The notes under the pieces were generated by a model that ran no database searches, was not told where the DNA came from, and saw only the letters and a list, made by a program, of their open reading frames with translations. From contig JAYGXS010000010.1 in the NCBI GenBank assembly GCA_036362985.1, forward strand, positions 10,314,178-10,378,177: DNA of 64,000 nucleotides, written 5' to 3'. Source of the DNA: Ligula intestinalis. Taxonomy: Eukaryota > Platyhelminthes > Cestoda > Diphyllobothriidea > Diphyllobothriidae. Below, piece by piece: positions 22,391 to 33,414 of the stretch (positions are counted from its first letter, which is position 1; each line of letters begins with the position of its first letter). The translations under genes were made by a program, and so were the position numbers.

Positions 22391-22617
22391 TCAGCTTGAC
22401 ACAGCCTCTGACATCAGTCTCATCTCCAAGCGCACTTGGCACATGAATGGACGGCCTCCGATGATCACGTCGGACAAAAAGGCTATGAATGTTTCTGACG
22501 GGTGAGATTTAATGTGAAATTTCCTTTGATGGTACTCAATTTAAGAGACCATGCTATATTTCCGACCGTCCAAGGCTTGGCCTAATAAGCCTCTACTGGA
22601 TCGATAAACATGGTCTC
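22391..22617 (+). pseudogene. Gypsy B aspartic protease
   Basis: The active-site block LQLDTASDISLISKRTWHMN (about 22391-22450) marks a retroviral-type aspartic protease. The catalytic triplet is Asp-Thr-Ala, as in other elements of this lineage, instead of the commoner Asp-Ser/Thr-Gly. Stops at 22500-22560 interrupt the second half. Confidence 0.65.
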
Positions 22618-23370
22618 GTGGATTTGCCCCTTAACCGCATTTTTAATGGTATGCAGTCAACTTGGCCGAGTCCCGCCAAATCGAATCAGCTGGTGACAAA
22701 TCTGACGTCGACCCTACAGGCAAGGTTTGCTCCAGCTTTTCAAGACGGTATTGGTATTCGTCTTCAACCGAATACAAAACCTGTCTTCAGACCAAAAAGA
22801 CCAGTTCCTTATGCTGCACTCACAGTGGTCGACCAAGAACGTGATCATCTTTATCAAGATGGTGTTCTTCAGCCAGTCAATTACTCTGCACGAGCCGCAC
22901 TAATCGTAGCTGTCATGAAAGCTACAAGTACAGTCCGAACCTGTGCTGATTTTTCAACTGGTTTCAATGCTATCCTAGAAACACATCAGTATCCTTTGCC
23001 CATGTCTGAAGATCCTTTTATTAAGCTGAATGGCAGAACTTGTTCCACTAAGCTTGATCTATCCGATGCATACCTCCAAATCGAGGTGGACGAAGACTCC
23101 CGAGAGCTTTCAACCATTAACAGCCTTCGTGGTCTGTTCCAGTACATACATCTGTCATTTGGGGTTAAGACTGCTGCCGTGATCTTCCAGCACACCATGG
23201 ACACCATGCTGACAGGCACCGAAGGAGTCCCTGCCTATCTGAATGATATCATCGAAACTTATTTAAATCCAGATGAACTGTTGCAACGCCTGGAGACGGT
23301 ACTTAGCCGGATTCAAGACTATGGTTTCCGTCTATGTCTGGAAAATGGCTATTTTTTATGCCTTCTGTGA
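22618..23370 (+). pseudogene. Gypsy B reverse transcriptase
   Basis: A 250-codon open frame. It opens with the protease-RT linker DLPLNRIFNGM, then TKPVFRPKRPVPYAALTVVD, TCADFSTGFNAILETHQYPL, CSTKLDLSDAYLQIEVDEDS and SFGVKTAAVIFQHTMDTML. The active-site box is PAYLNDIIETYL (23229-23264): Tyr-Leu-Asn-Asp, with the first catalytic Asp changed to Asn. That change alone should abolish polymerisation. The frame is lost after LCLENGYF, where the thumb begins. Confidence 0.85.
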
Positions 23371-24062
23371 AATATATATCAGGTTCAAAATCGACCGAGA
23401 CGGTCGTTGCCCACATCCAGACAACAACGACGCCATCAAACAGATGCCATCACCAAAGGACGTAAATTCTTATGCACTTTATTGGGTCTCATGAGTCACT
23501 ACAGCTGGTTCCTCCCGGAAATAAACCGCCTTCATCGTCTGATGAGTGAACTACTAAAGAAAGATGCCAAGCGGTCATGGTCGCGAGAGTGTCAACAAGC
23601 TTTTGAAGGATTAAAACCAATTTTGAGCACTGAATTGCTGCTCACAGCCTGCAACACTGATCTGAAGATTGTCGTGGCTGCGGACATCTCCGACTATGGA
23701 ATTGGAGCCGTGACTTCACATGTTTTTCCCCAAAACACAGATAACTCTATCTGTCATGCAGCTAGATCACTAAAGTCTGCTGAATGCAACTACGGCCAGA
23801 TCGAAAAGGAAGCCTTGGCTATCATTTTTGCCGTAAAGAATTTTTATTAGCTACTTTATGGGCGTAATTTCACACTTTTACGGACCACAAGCCTCTTCTT
23901 GCTATTTTTGGCTAGAAAAAAGACATTCCTGTTTACTCTTCAAATCGCCTTTCGCGCTGAGCAACCATGCTGCTGGGCTACGACTTCGACATCCAGTACC
24001 AGTGTACAACAACCATCGGTCAGGCAGACGCGCCCTCGCGCTTAATCAACTCAGGGACTAAA
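23371..24062 (+). pseudogene. Gypsy B RT thumb and RNase H
   Basis: The 23407-23850 frame carries LLGLMSHYSWFLPEINRLHR (thumb), DAKRSWSRECQQAFEGLKPI, and the RNase H residues KIVVAADISDYGIGAV (first Asp) and NYGQIEKEALAIIFAVKNFY (Glu). A stop at 23848 and frameshifts follow. The connection end GYDFDIQYQCTTTIGQADAP is at 23977-24036. The domain order is normal. Confidence 0.8.
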
Positions 24063-24169
24063 GGGGCTGAAGACGCAGTCATTACGTCCTTCTCCGTTGG
24101 TTATTAGGTCAACCGTCTATTTATAGATTCCATTCCTGCACTCTCTGTCATGTTTGAGGAAATCCGAAA

Positions 24170-25300
24170 TGCAACCCACTGTTGGGACATGTCATCAAAT
24201 ACCATCGCAGTCGGTGGCTAACGAAAATTTCTGGAGAATTGCAGCAGTTCCACCAACGAAGAAATTATCGGTCTACCATTAACAATTGTATTCTGTTCTA
24301 CGATCGTGTTGTTGTTCCACCAAAGCTACAAGCCACAGTCTTGAGACAATGCCACACTGGGCACCCGGGAATCAACAGCATGAAGCCTCTAGATCGCAGT
24401 TATGTGTACTGGCCTCACATCGAAAATCAACTGCACAATTGCCCCGCTTTTGCACCTAATGCGCTTTTGCATCAAAGGCGGCAACCAAGACCACACTCAA
24501 GGTATGGCCTGTTCTAAAAGTTCCTCGGTCCCGGGTCCAAATCAATTGTGTTGGACCGCTGAATGGCCAGAACTTCCTTATCGCCTTTGATGCATATAAC
24601 TTATGGCTAAAAACCATCCTCATGGAACGCACGACTGCCGGAGTGATGATAAACACTCGTCGATGACTGTTTAGCAGGTCCGGTTGCCCCGAAATCTTGG
24701 TGAGCGATAAGGGAGGACAGTTCACATCAGCCGCTTTCGCCCAATTTTGCTATGAGTCGGCCCTTACTCACGTGCATTCGCCACCATATCACTCGCACGC
24801 AAACGGACAGGTTAAGCGATTCGTCGACTTCAAGCGAGCTCTCTAGAAGTCAAAGGGGGGAGACGACAGAGGAAGTTCTCCAACTACTCCTTCTGAACTA
24901 TTGAGCCACCCCAAACCCTAGCACTCAAAACGGTGTCTCCCATGCAGGAGATTTGCTGCAGAGAAAGCTTCACACACCATTTGACGATATTCCTCCACTG
25001 TCATCTGTCGGTGTTGTTGATGAATCAGCCCATCCAACATCAATGGAAAGACAATTCAACTAACGCCACGGGACAAAACAACGATTGTTCAATGTGGTTC
25101 AAGTAGTGTTGGCAAAGGACTACAGAAACCATCGGGAAAAGTGGATAATTTGACTTATTCACCGATGGTGTGGTGCCATCGTGTACGAGAATCGGGTCGG
25201 CTCCGATATTTGGGCACGGCACGCCAACCAGTTGACACACACTTAATATGCTAACTTGCCAATCCAAGCCCACCTTTATCACTGTAACTACTACTGGACA
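24170..25300 (+). pseudogene. Gypsy B integrase
   Basis: The zinc-binding finger HCC part is VLRQCHTGHPGINSMK with YVYWPHIENQLHNCPAF (24182-24460). In the core the first acidic site reads RVQINCVGPLNGQNFLIAFD, with Asn for the expected Asp. The second reads EILVSDKGGQFTSAAFAQFC, Asp kept. The third reads SHANGQVKRFVDFKRAL, Lys for the catalytic Glu. Two of three catalytic residues are gone. C-terminal sequence is recognisable to about 25290 in broken frames. Confidence 0.8.
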
Positions 25301-25661
25301 CATTCGACCTGCCAAAACCAAGGCAAGAAACCACAGTTCCAGTTGCTAGCTGACCTCCCCAAGCCTCTGGACGCTCAGACTGGAATAGAATGCAAACGGT
25401 TCCGTTACGAGTGAACCCGCAGTTCAAATCTTACGATTCGTCTCAAAACGGGGTGTTTGATGAGAAACCTAGCGAAGTGCTAGCAGGCAGCTAGCATTAA
25501 GGTAGCGAGCCGCGCTCACGATAGGCGGCCTATCGGCCTACCCGCGTCAAACGCATAGTGGCAGTCAGTCAATCAATAATTTAAAGCCAATTGTGTCGCA
25601 ACTCACACCAGGACAGAAGATGATTGGTCAGATGGACATATTTTTACATGCGTATTTTGCC

Positions 25662-26021
25662 CTAAATATGTTGAAACAATTCCGCTCTAAGACTTCTGCT
25701 TTTTCCCTCTTTTTTTTCGTTTTCTTCATTGAGAAGCTCATACAAGACGTAATTAGGTGGTGAAACCTGGGCTTCGGCTAGCGTTACAACAATTACATTC
25801 TGGAACTTGCCTGCTCTGTAGTTCCTAAGACAGCTTCTCGGCTTGGTATACTTTTTGAGGTAATGAGGATGATCATCTGTTTCTTCTGTTGTTACGAGTC
25901 GTATTTTAGGCGATTGTTTTAGCTCGTTAAAGCTACCTACAAAAATGAACAATAAGTGTTCATTTTGTTTGAAAACCATTACATTTGGAAAACCATTAGG
26001 CTCTATGAGCCTTAATTTTGC
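25662..26021 (-). CDS. Candidate terminal exon, unidentified
   Basis: Minus-strand open frame of about 120 codons from a possible acceptor (ATAATATCAG, AG at 26022-26023) to a stop at 25662. It starts AKLRLIEPNGFPNVMVFKQN and ends ENEKKEGKSRSLRAELFQHI. Composition looks protein-like, with a charged C-terminus, and no transposon motif is visible. I do not recognise the family and the upstream exon is not placed. It could be a chance frame. Confidence 0.28.
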   Translation of the reverse strand, partial: AKLRLIEPNGFPNVMVFKQNEHLLFIFVGSFNELKQSPKIRLVTTEETDDHPHYLKKYTKPRSCLRNYRAGKFQNVIVVTLAEAQVSPPNYVLYELLNEENEKKEGKSRSLRAELFQHI

Positions 26022-26029
26022 CTGATATT

Positions 26030-26277
26030 ATTAATTCTTCGAAGCCGAGCGCACTTAATCCGAAATATAGAGGTGTCTTGTTATCGCATATGTCTTTCGA
26101 TGATCATTACATACTGCCACTTTGCAACTTATCCAGCAAAATTCTTCCAGATAAATTGGACAAACACTTTAAACAAGTCCATAATTTTAAAGTGTGTGAT
26201 ATGAAAAAATATACAGAGGTTCCAAAAGACATTAAGAAAATGAATATGATGAGGCCGTGGACATATATACGATCAAT
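26030..26277 (+). CDS. Candidate internal exon, unidentified
   Basis: Plus-strand frame ending at a consensus donor (ATCAAT then GTAAGT at 26278). It includes HYILPLCNLSSKILPDKLDK and HFKQVHNFKVCDMKKY, with one Cys and two His spaced loosely like half of a C2H2 finger; the second finger Cys is missing. The left edge is not certain. It faces away from the minus-strand frame at 25662-26021, so at most one of the overlapping edges can be right. Confidence 0.25.
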
Positions 26278-26281
26278 GTAA

Positions 26282-26939
26282 GTTTTTCGTATGCTTATTC
26301 CAAAAAATCGAGATAGTTTGCGTAGGCCTTACAAAGAAGAATACAATTTTGCTGAGGATAATTAATATAGTTCACTGAGCGACCTTGAGCACGTGGTCCA
26401 TTAGAGAGCTCCATGTGACGATTCCAGTGGCCTGAAAATGGTAGTCAACAGTTATTTTCTGAGAAACAAACGAAAATAATTTTAAATCTTGCTCTTGAAT
26501 CAGCAACACGTTTTTTGTGACTGTTACATCTTGCGTTTGATTTCAAGATGGCATTCTAATAGTTACATTTTTTCCTGTTAACATAATGACAGGAAGCTCG
26601 GGGACATATTGATCTTCTGCTTGTGCATTTAGAACGTAAACTGATGTAGCGTCAATAACTTTTAAAAAAAGCTATCCATGATATTTTCTCTTATCATTTC
26701 CAAATGCAAACGCTATTTTTTCCTAAGAGTTATTTACAGCTATCCGTCAGATAATTCTATAGAAAACAAACGAAACGTTTTTGAGTAACAGCGGATGGCC
26801 GTTGTGATATCTGCATTTGTTGCAGTTTTTGAATTCTTTTCTGATTTTACCATTAAAAACTGAAAAAAGCAATGCTTATGTAAGTAGCCTACTAGCGCAT
26901 CTTCCTGACGGTCTATACTAAAACGAATTCCATTTTCCA
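26282..26939. other. no gene recognised
   Basis: The minus-strand frame over 26740-27003 has no known motif and runs into a PLE terminal repeat. I see nothing else. Confidence 0.35.
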
Positions 26940-26954
26940 CAGAGTAAGCCACCA

Positions 26955-27075
26955 CCTGAAATGTACGACAGTGGAGAAGAAGCATACTCAATCTCTGGGA
27001 CAAAATTTGTATTTGTCTGACGTTTCGACACCCATCGCGGATTCTTCATCAAACACATCAGCAGAAACCGGAAGC
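26955..27075 (-). mobile_element. Solo PLE family I terminal repeat
   Basis: Contains GTTTCGACACCCATCGCGGA, homologous to the hammerhead-bearing terminal repeats at 15850, 28405 and 29625. No PLE coding sequence is attached on either side, so it is a solo end or a severely truncated copy. Confidence 0.6.
27014..27056 (-). ncRNA. Hammerhead relic (core C3 lost)
   Basis: Minus strand core reads TTGATGA instead of CTGATGA, followed by stem II around loop GCGAT, GAA, palindromic stem III ACGT and cleavage base C. Stem I TGTGT/AGACA has one mismatch. Change of the invariant C3 predicts no cleavage. Confidence 0.55.
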
Positions 27076-27721
27076 AGAAGCGTTTTGACCGGCTCTTGCT
27101 GCTAATTTTTGTTTTAAGCAATTTTTTATTCATAAAACGGTCCAAAACGTTAACGTTTGGATTTCATATCCAGTTGAGAACGCTTTCTTTATCCAATGTG
27201 CTCTTGCAGTAATGCAAGAAAATACTCTGTTTCGCTTCTTTAACTTGCGCTTTTCCGTAGAGGCAAAAGATTCGAACGGCTTGCTCTTACTCAATGGCAT
27301 GGATTGTGAAGGTAGTATAACCAGGGAGTCTAGAAATATATGCAAAAGTACTGCGTTTTGCAGCAACCATTCAATTCAACATGACGACGGATACATACAT
27401 TTTAGCAATAGGAGGGCGTATTTTCCACATCAGACTGCATCCATGACTTCATATCCCATAAGTCTCTTTCCTTTTTCTATCAGCAACTAAGACTTACCCC
27501 AGAAATAGCATTTGCACCCTACACAGAGCGCATAGATGACAAATGTAAATAGGAGATGTAGAACAGATGATGAAAGATCTCTTACTTACAATGATCTACG
27601 ACTAACTTTTACAACCATGAATATCTCGCAGGTATCCACGTGACACATTCTTTTAACATTCTTCAATATATCCGGCATGATTAAGATTTTAGTTTATTTT
27701 TGCAAATAAACAACGTGAGAT

Positions 27722-28053
27722 CTAATAATATATGAAAGCAGACTGTCCATTCTCGAACTATTTCCCCTTTCCTGCAGACAAATCCAAGGGAACCTCATAT
27801 TAACCTTCCGTATCATGAATAACCTGCATTGTTGTTTCGTTCCTGGTGATTTCTTTGCCCAGGCTAACACGCAAACTTTGCGCGGGCATGCCCTTAAACT
27901 ACGCCCGGGCAAAGCATGGATCGACGGAAGAAAATTTTTCTTTACCAACAGAGTAGTTTTAGCGTGAAACGCTCTTCCAGAAGAGGTAGTGCTCTCCACT
28001 TGTGTCAATGCATTAAGGAGTAGACTGGACATGTATCAAGCGCAAACGCAATG
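27722..28053 (+). mobile_element. CR1-like LINE 3' end
   Basis: Plus-strand frame: YESRLSILELFPLSCRQIQG, NLILTFRIMNNLHCCFVPGD, NTQTLRGHALKLRPGKAWID, GRKFFFTNRVVLA, a stop where Trp is expected, NALPEEVVLSTCVNALRSRL and a stop at 28053. These are the terminal blocks of CR1-type reverse transcriptase proteins and match the end of the relic at 1661. One point change (TGG to TGA) is the only lesion in this stretch. A 112-codon frame on the opposite strand is its shadow. Confidence 0.75.
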
Positions 28054-28404
28054 AAGGTAAAAACTCCTTCATCAGATTACAATGAATCATTTTACAATGA
28101 ATCACTTTGCTTATAACATACACTGCATAAAATCATGCTACTCGCGATTTGCAAGTAGCCATATATTTTTATGTCATATTGTGAAGACTTTTTTCCCGGA
28201 ACATGTAACTGTCATACATTTTAAATTTTTCTTGGTATCAGCTTACTTCCAATCATCCTGTTACCAACAGGGAGTTCAAGGCATTCGCCTTTCTTTCCCT
28301 CAATAAACTAATACTGATACTGATATCAATGATGAACACGAGAAAAATATATTTTAGCCGGTATTGAGGAGAAGGCGACTCGATCGGTGAGACAATACCT
28401 TGAT

Positions 28405-28449
28405 TCGCCCGACGTTTTGAGATCCGTCGCGGATTCGTCATCAGCGACA
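28405..28449 (-). ncRNA. Hammerhead, left PLE end, core mutated
   Basis: Minus strand: CTGATGA core, stem II arms GAATCC/GGATCTC around GCGAC, then AAA where GAA is invariant (G12 changed to A), stem III ACGT and cleavage base C. Stem I has a G-G clash at its first position. Probably inactive. Confidence 0.6.
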
Positions 28450-29624
28450 TAATCAGAGAGCAGTATCAGATACGGGTAGCGCATGCACAGGAGTTTGCAA
28501 TTCATAAAGCTACACTGTAAAAAAATTCCGCAAACTGCAGAATATAACGTCATCTACAAAAATACATACTGGTACACAACATGTCATCGAATTAACTAAG
28601 AATTGGCAAAAACAGGCTCTACAGCATGAAACCTCATTCAACGCGGCTGATGCTTAACCTGCCAACATGATTGTAGCTGTGGAAACTGTCATCAACAAGG
28701 CAGAAGCAACGGATGAGCCAAAGAGCCTTATCCGACAACAGGTATCGTCCCTCCTAATGGCTCATTAACCAATAAAAGTGCTCTCCAAGGTCGAACGCGT
28801 TGCGGTGAGAGCACAATACCTTCGACGGGTGTTCAGAGAAAATGGCTACCCATGCAAATTCGTCAATCGGTGCTTGCGCAAACGAAGTCGCCAACAAAAC
28901 CGCACCGACCCAAAAAAAATGGCGGGCGATTCCATACGTCAAAAACGTCTCGGAGACTGTCGGCCGCTTTTTCGCACCACTTGGAGTTGGAATCGCACAA
29001 AGGCCGGAAGCAACAATAAGGCGTCAGAGAATGAAACCGAAAGACCAACTGCCATGGCAAGAAACATCTTGAGTCGTCTACAGGATCTAGTGCAGTTGTG
29101 GAAAAAGCAGCTATATCGGAGAAAGTAACATACTTCTTAAGACAGGAATTGCCGAACACGTGGCAGCAATGTGGCGAAATGACGCCCATTCTCAGTTTGC
29201 AGCTCATTTGAAGAGACCCACTGACACATTCGGATTTGATGAGGCCGAAATTCTCGCAATCGGTTAAGCCGAGAATTACTTGAATCATGGTTCACGGGCA
29301 ACGTGCAACGACTTGTCCAATCCGTATTCGGTGTTGAGACTCAATTTGGCCAAAGCAAGTCACCGCTTGGGTAACGAACAGGCCACCGCGTCATTCTACG
29401 CCAACACCGGAAGGCCAGATAGCTGAGGAATCATCACGCTCGAGTCCACCACGCCTGATCAAAGTTGAGCAGGTCAAAGTTCGCATGCCGTTCAATAAAC
29501 TGTTAACGCGCAAGAAGGCAATTACCGTTAATTGTCGTTGTATGTTTGCAGCAATGTCTTAATCATATAAATACTGCAAATTCTTGTGCATACGCTACCC
29601 GTATCTGCTATTGCTCCCTAATTA

Positions 29625-29668
29625 TGTCTCTGATGACGAATCCACGACGGATCTCGAAATGTCAGGCG
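29625..29668 (+). ncRNA. Hammerhead ribozyme, right PLE end
   Basis: Plus strand: stem I TGTCT (29625-29629), core CTGATGA (29630-29636), stem II GAATCC/GGATCTC around loop ACGAC with one bulge, GAA (29656-29658), stem III ATGT, cleavage after C29663, AGGCG closing stem I with wobbles. The core is complete. It lies about 350 bases 3' of the endonuclease remnant, on the same strand. Confidence 0.7.
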
Positions 29669-29760
29669 AAAAAAACGTATTGTCCCAGCGATCAAGTTGT
29701 CTTCCTACCAAGTGCTTTTTGCGACTCGCATGTTCGCTTGTATTAGTCGTTATTCTTATG

Positions 29761-30334
29761 TTCTGGTTTTGATTAGTAGGTTTTCCGAAAAACAATTTAT
29801 TAATTTTCAAATGGCAAATCAGTTGCCACGCGTACTTGCAAAAGCGTTAATAAATTGAAAGAATTTATACATCTGGCTTTCTCTAAAAACACTAAGTCTG
29901 GCTAAGGTAATTTTTCGACGCAAGTAAATCGCAATGACCTCAAAGATAATCTAGTAAGAAATGCAAAATTACAAGTCATTGCCGAAACCCTCCATTTCAG
30001 TCTTCTAAGTTTTGATAAGTGAATAGTTGTTTTAAGAGCCAATCCTTTAAAACTATCAATCCATGATGATATTCATAATTTGTCTTTTAATTTAATTCCA
30101 TGGGAATATAGTACACAGCTGCTGAAGTAAACTGGATATTAAAACGATATAAAAAGACAGCTGCTGTCTTCGATCCAGATTAAACTATACCTACGAGCTC
30201 GCATCAAGGCCAACAATCACGCGCAAAAATGAGCCAACTACATAAATACATTTGCTCTCGATTTAAACTGAATTCGTATTCAGAAAATTGCTCTCTTCCT
30301 CTATGCTGACGAAAAGCTGGTTCACAATTTTGTT
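29761..30334. other. no gene recognised
   Basis: Unannotated flank between two PLE fragments. Nothing is identifiable. Confidence 0.35.
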
Positions 30335-30545
30335 TATGTGTACTTTGTCAGCCACTGCCCCCGTACGCGCTATCGGGGAACACACGGAGGAGCACCACCA
30401 AAATTCTGGCAGCTTTTGCCGTAAATCAAAATGTGTCAGAAGCAACTGAACGTCTCGCCGTAGAGCTCAGCGTGGATATTACTCATCGTCCGCTAGCTAC
30501 AATGCGCTCACGGATCATGCAAACCAAACGCTCTGTACTCTGAAC
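30335..30545 (+). mobile_element. PLE family II fragment
   Basis: Plus-strand nucleotides CCACTGCCCCCGTACGCGCT and TCGGGGAACACACGGAGGAG match the minus strand of 34130-34195. In broken frames they give SGNTQRRAT-like residues, NVSEATERLAVELSVDITHR and LATMRSRIMQTKRSVL, the linker between RT and endonuclease in PLEs. About 200 bases only; no endonuclease follows. Confidence 0.6.
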
Positions 30546-32661
30546 CTTCACTGCTCCGTACAGTATCAGTAAAAATACCTATGCCATTTCGCGCATACCC
30601 AGTAACACTATTTGTTCTACTTTGATATGTAACTACCACCAACTTTTATTAAATAACTTTCTTTATCCCAATAATGTGTTTTCGTATGTCCGTGAGTGAT
30701 GAACCAAGCAAGCATATAACGAGTTTGTCATACAATGCTAAACTGTTTTTCACTTTAATGGAAGCATTTTGAATTGAAGATATCCCAATTTAATGGTTGT
30801 AGATATGGATGATAATTCGAATTTCAATTAAACGTTCTGATTTCGAAATAAATTATTTTACATTCAAATCCGACTTCTTATCTCAGGAAAACTAATTCAA
30901 TGTGTATGTGAACATAACAAAACAGCCTATACATTATGAACAGTATGCACATTGAAAATGTTATGGCATTAAATATTGCATGTGATTTTACAAATTGAGA
31001 TAACTGAGATTTCTGTTTATCAGACTGCCATTAGACAAAACCGTAGTCGACGAATCCTGTTAACCTTAAAAATCACTACATTTCGGGAAATTGACTTATC
31101 GTTTTCGCCGCAGTGAGAACCATTGAACAACACTTCCTCATTCAGGTTTTATTGTATATCAAGCCAAAAATCACTGAAAAAAAGGATGTTGGGAAAAGGC
31201 CATACAAACAAACGCTCTTCAGTCGTAGTCATCCGGCTGGATAACTGAAAATCTTTCGATGAAAAACGAAATATCTAGGAGAATTTGAATGGCTAGATGG
31301 TACACCGGTTTGTATTCGGACATCCTGTTGCTGTCATTTTAATTGTAATTCTAAATGAACATTCAAGTCAATGCTTGAGGATTTTCTGTATTCTATAGTT
31401 TAAGAGGCGCTTTTTGCCACTTCGGGGAATTTTCGTTTTCTATTTACAGCAAAAGTCAATATTCCTTTGTAAATTGACATTACATACGTAGCTTGCATAT
31501 AACATCCACGAGTTCTCGTTCAATGCAATGCAAAACTTACCAGTTTAAAACATTTTATTAAGACATTTGCCGCTCGGTTCTATTGTCATCTGTAAAAAAA
31601 TATATTTTCATTGGCATAGGATACCTGCACTCCGTTAAAAGCCTTCTTTCTGAAACAAATAATCATCAAAAAGATGTCCAAGAAGGGAACTTAACATATC
31701 CATTTCCGGTTAATTAGCCATAACCAGCCAAGCATACCAAACTCCAGGCGCTGCAACACCTAAGTACTCAACACACGACATTTTGGTGGAAGTCCGACGG
31801 CTTAACCAGCAAGCTGCCGTCCAGTTATCCCATTAGTTTTTGGTGCAATGGAGCTTATGGTGGACTTGGAATTGAGCCCTAATGCACTATGCGACAACTA
31901 AGTACGTTAAGTAGTCGGCGAGTGTCATTGTATCATCTAAAATAAAACCTTCAATTAAAGGCAGACCCAGATTACCGTTAACTGCTTATAAGATAAAGCC
32001 TATGTATTCCTTCTGAAAAAGTGTGTTGGATGTATAGGTGATGGGAAGAATAAGTACAAATTGCGAGTTGGCTAGGAATTTGATGAAAGTACGTAAGCAT
32101 TTTAAATAGCAGTTAGCTTGTCCCCGTTCAGAAAGTAACATTTGGTTAATTTAAATACATTTGGAATTTCATTTTTATCGCTTATTACGAGTATTAGTTT
32201 GTCAAGTTTTCGCATAGTGGGTGTGCCCAAATGCTTGTCTTTATTTGCATTTTCAATCAATAAGGTTGACACTGGTTTACCACATCAAACCACTAAGAGT
32301 TTACTGTTCTATGCTTCTTCTGAATGATCATTGCATACTAAGGCAATCCTTTTTTGGACGGTTAAGCAAATTATAGCAGTTTTGTGTTGAGGATTCCAGA
32401 AAACTTAAAAGCGTTAAACGGCAAGGGTAGTTTGTATAAATGGCATGGAAAACTTGGCAGAGCCTTTCAAACACATGTGATGCAATATTGTAGATCAGCG
32501 ATCAAATTTCATTTGGGGAATTATGAAAAAAACATTTTCATCAGTGAACAGAATTAAACTAGCTTTACAAATGAAATAAAACTACCTAAAGGGAGATTTA
32601 TGGTCTGTTTGAGCAAATCACTTGCAATGTGTTAGTTGAAGTATCAATGCATTTGACTTAC
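30546..32661. other. no gene recognised
   Basis: Long AT-rich stretch, probably intron of the minus-strand gene whose candidate exons lie at 32662-33069. A plus-strand frame at 32142-32327 has no motif. Confidence 0.4.
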
Positions 32662-32873
32662 TCGAATATTTTGGGCATTGCTTGGTGATAGAATTTCGTC
32701 TAGTTGCGTGGTTTGAATGCTACTATACTTAAAATATCCCTGCATCTGATGCCCCTGTTCGAAAGAAAATGCCAGATGGGAGTCGTTGGATTCTTCAACT
32801 CCGATGACTTTGCATTGGATAGTGCTTTCTGAGTCAAGTGCAACTTCATTAGTTACTGCGACAATTCTCTCCT
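32662..32873 (-). CDS. Candidate internal exon of an unidentified host gene
   Basis: Minus strand, 212 bases. The acceptor is a strong pyrimidine tract ending CTCTTCTTTTGGTAG. The donor is ATTCGA then GTAAGT. The encoded residues include ERIVAVTNEVALDSESTIQC, KVIGVEESNDSHLAFSFEQG and IQTTQLDEILSPSNAQNIR. The VALDSESTIQCKVIG stretch is reminiscent of an Ig-like B-C strand, but this is weak. The exon starts two bases into a codon, which fits the one-base overhang of the exon ending at 33021. No transposon motif. This is the best candidate for a host gene between 26 and 41 kb. Confidence 0.5.
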
Positions 32874-33020
32874 CTACCAAAAGAAGAGTATAGTTTTTTA
32901 ATGATTAAACCAATGAAGGCTTATCATTTTGTTAGGGAGAATGACAGTGTACAGAAATATATTGACTGTTGTTGGTTCTGAACCGTTAGCCTATATAGCA
33001 GTGAACATATTTTTACTTAC

Positions 33021-33069
33021 CTGCACAGAATGCCCGAATTGCTACCGGTGGATGAAGGTCAGCAATCGG
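33021..33069 (-). CDS. Candidate short upstream exon
   Basis: Minus strand. It ends at a perfect donor TGTGCAG then GTAAGT (33015-33020) and encodes PIADLHPPVAIRAFCA-like residues. Joined to 32873 across a 147-base GT-AG intron, the codon GAG is completed and the frame stays open. The upstream edge is uncertain: an in-frame TAG just before 33069 forces an acceptor at CATAG (33070-33071) or a later one at GGTAG (giving 27 bases), and neither has a good pyrimidine tract. Confidence 0.35.
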
Positions 33070-33414
33070 CTATGGGACTAACTAGTCCCATTCTGGCTTC
33101 GGGATCACACTCCCATTTTGCTATTTTAACTACATGTAATAAAACGAACCCTAGACTTGATTTAAGCTACTTAAATTGTCTGTAAGAGGAAGTGATGACA
33201 AAGAAAAATGGTAGAAAAAAGCAGTGGAGGTAACCAGCAAATAACAGAAATCTCACACTAAAACATGATAAAGAATGCTCCTATATAATGGTCAGACTTC
33301 CTCTGCAAATTATCTTGATTGTACCCGTAAAGTGTTGTCTTTTCTTTTTTCCTGTCAAAATATAAATTAAAATTAACCTTTATATCAACTAGCTATCCTT
33401 TTTCAGATCATAGA

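Larger units (their letters stand above)
19988..25480 (+). mobile_element. Ty3/Gypsy retrotransposon B, with nested insertions
   Basis: Plus-strand gag, CCHC finger, protease, reverse transcriptase, RNase H and integrase in the normal Gypsy order, all with stops or frameshifts. The 5' end abuts the LINE at ~19985, so the 5' long terminal repeat was lost or lies in unrecognised sequence. The gag is split by 20487-21821, which itself contains a mariner remnant. Several catalytic residues are changed: the RT box is YLND, the first integrase Asp is Asn and the Glu is Lys. A fossil copy. Confidence 0.82.
28360..29760 (+). mobile_element. Internally deleted PLE family I with inverted hammerhead ends
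   Basis: Plus strand. The N-terminal region (28560-28790) runs directly into LRRVFRENGYPCKFVNRCLR (about 28810-28880). The whole reverse transcriptase has been removed by a deletion near 28805. The linker KKWRAIPYVKNVSETVGRFF and the GIY-YIG region (AEHVAAMWRNDAHSQFAAHL, then DEAEILAIG) follow to about 29280, with stops. Related terminal repeats lie at both ends in opposite orientation: 28365-28515 and 29565-29735. It could move only if supplied in trans, and is now broken. Confidence 0.78.

Noticed and set aside
27694..28032. Minus-strand 112-codon open frame
   Set aside because: Shadow of the CR1-like LINE 3' end, which is clearly coding on the plus strand.
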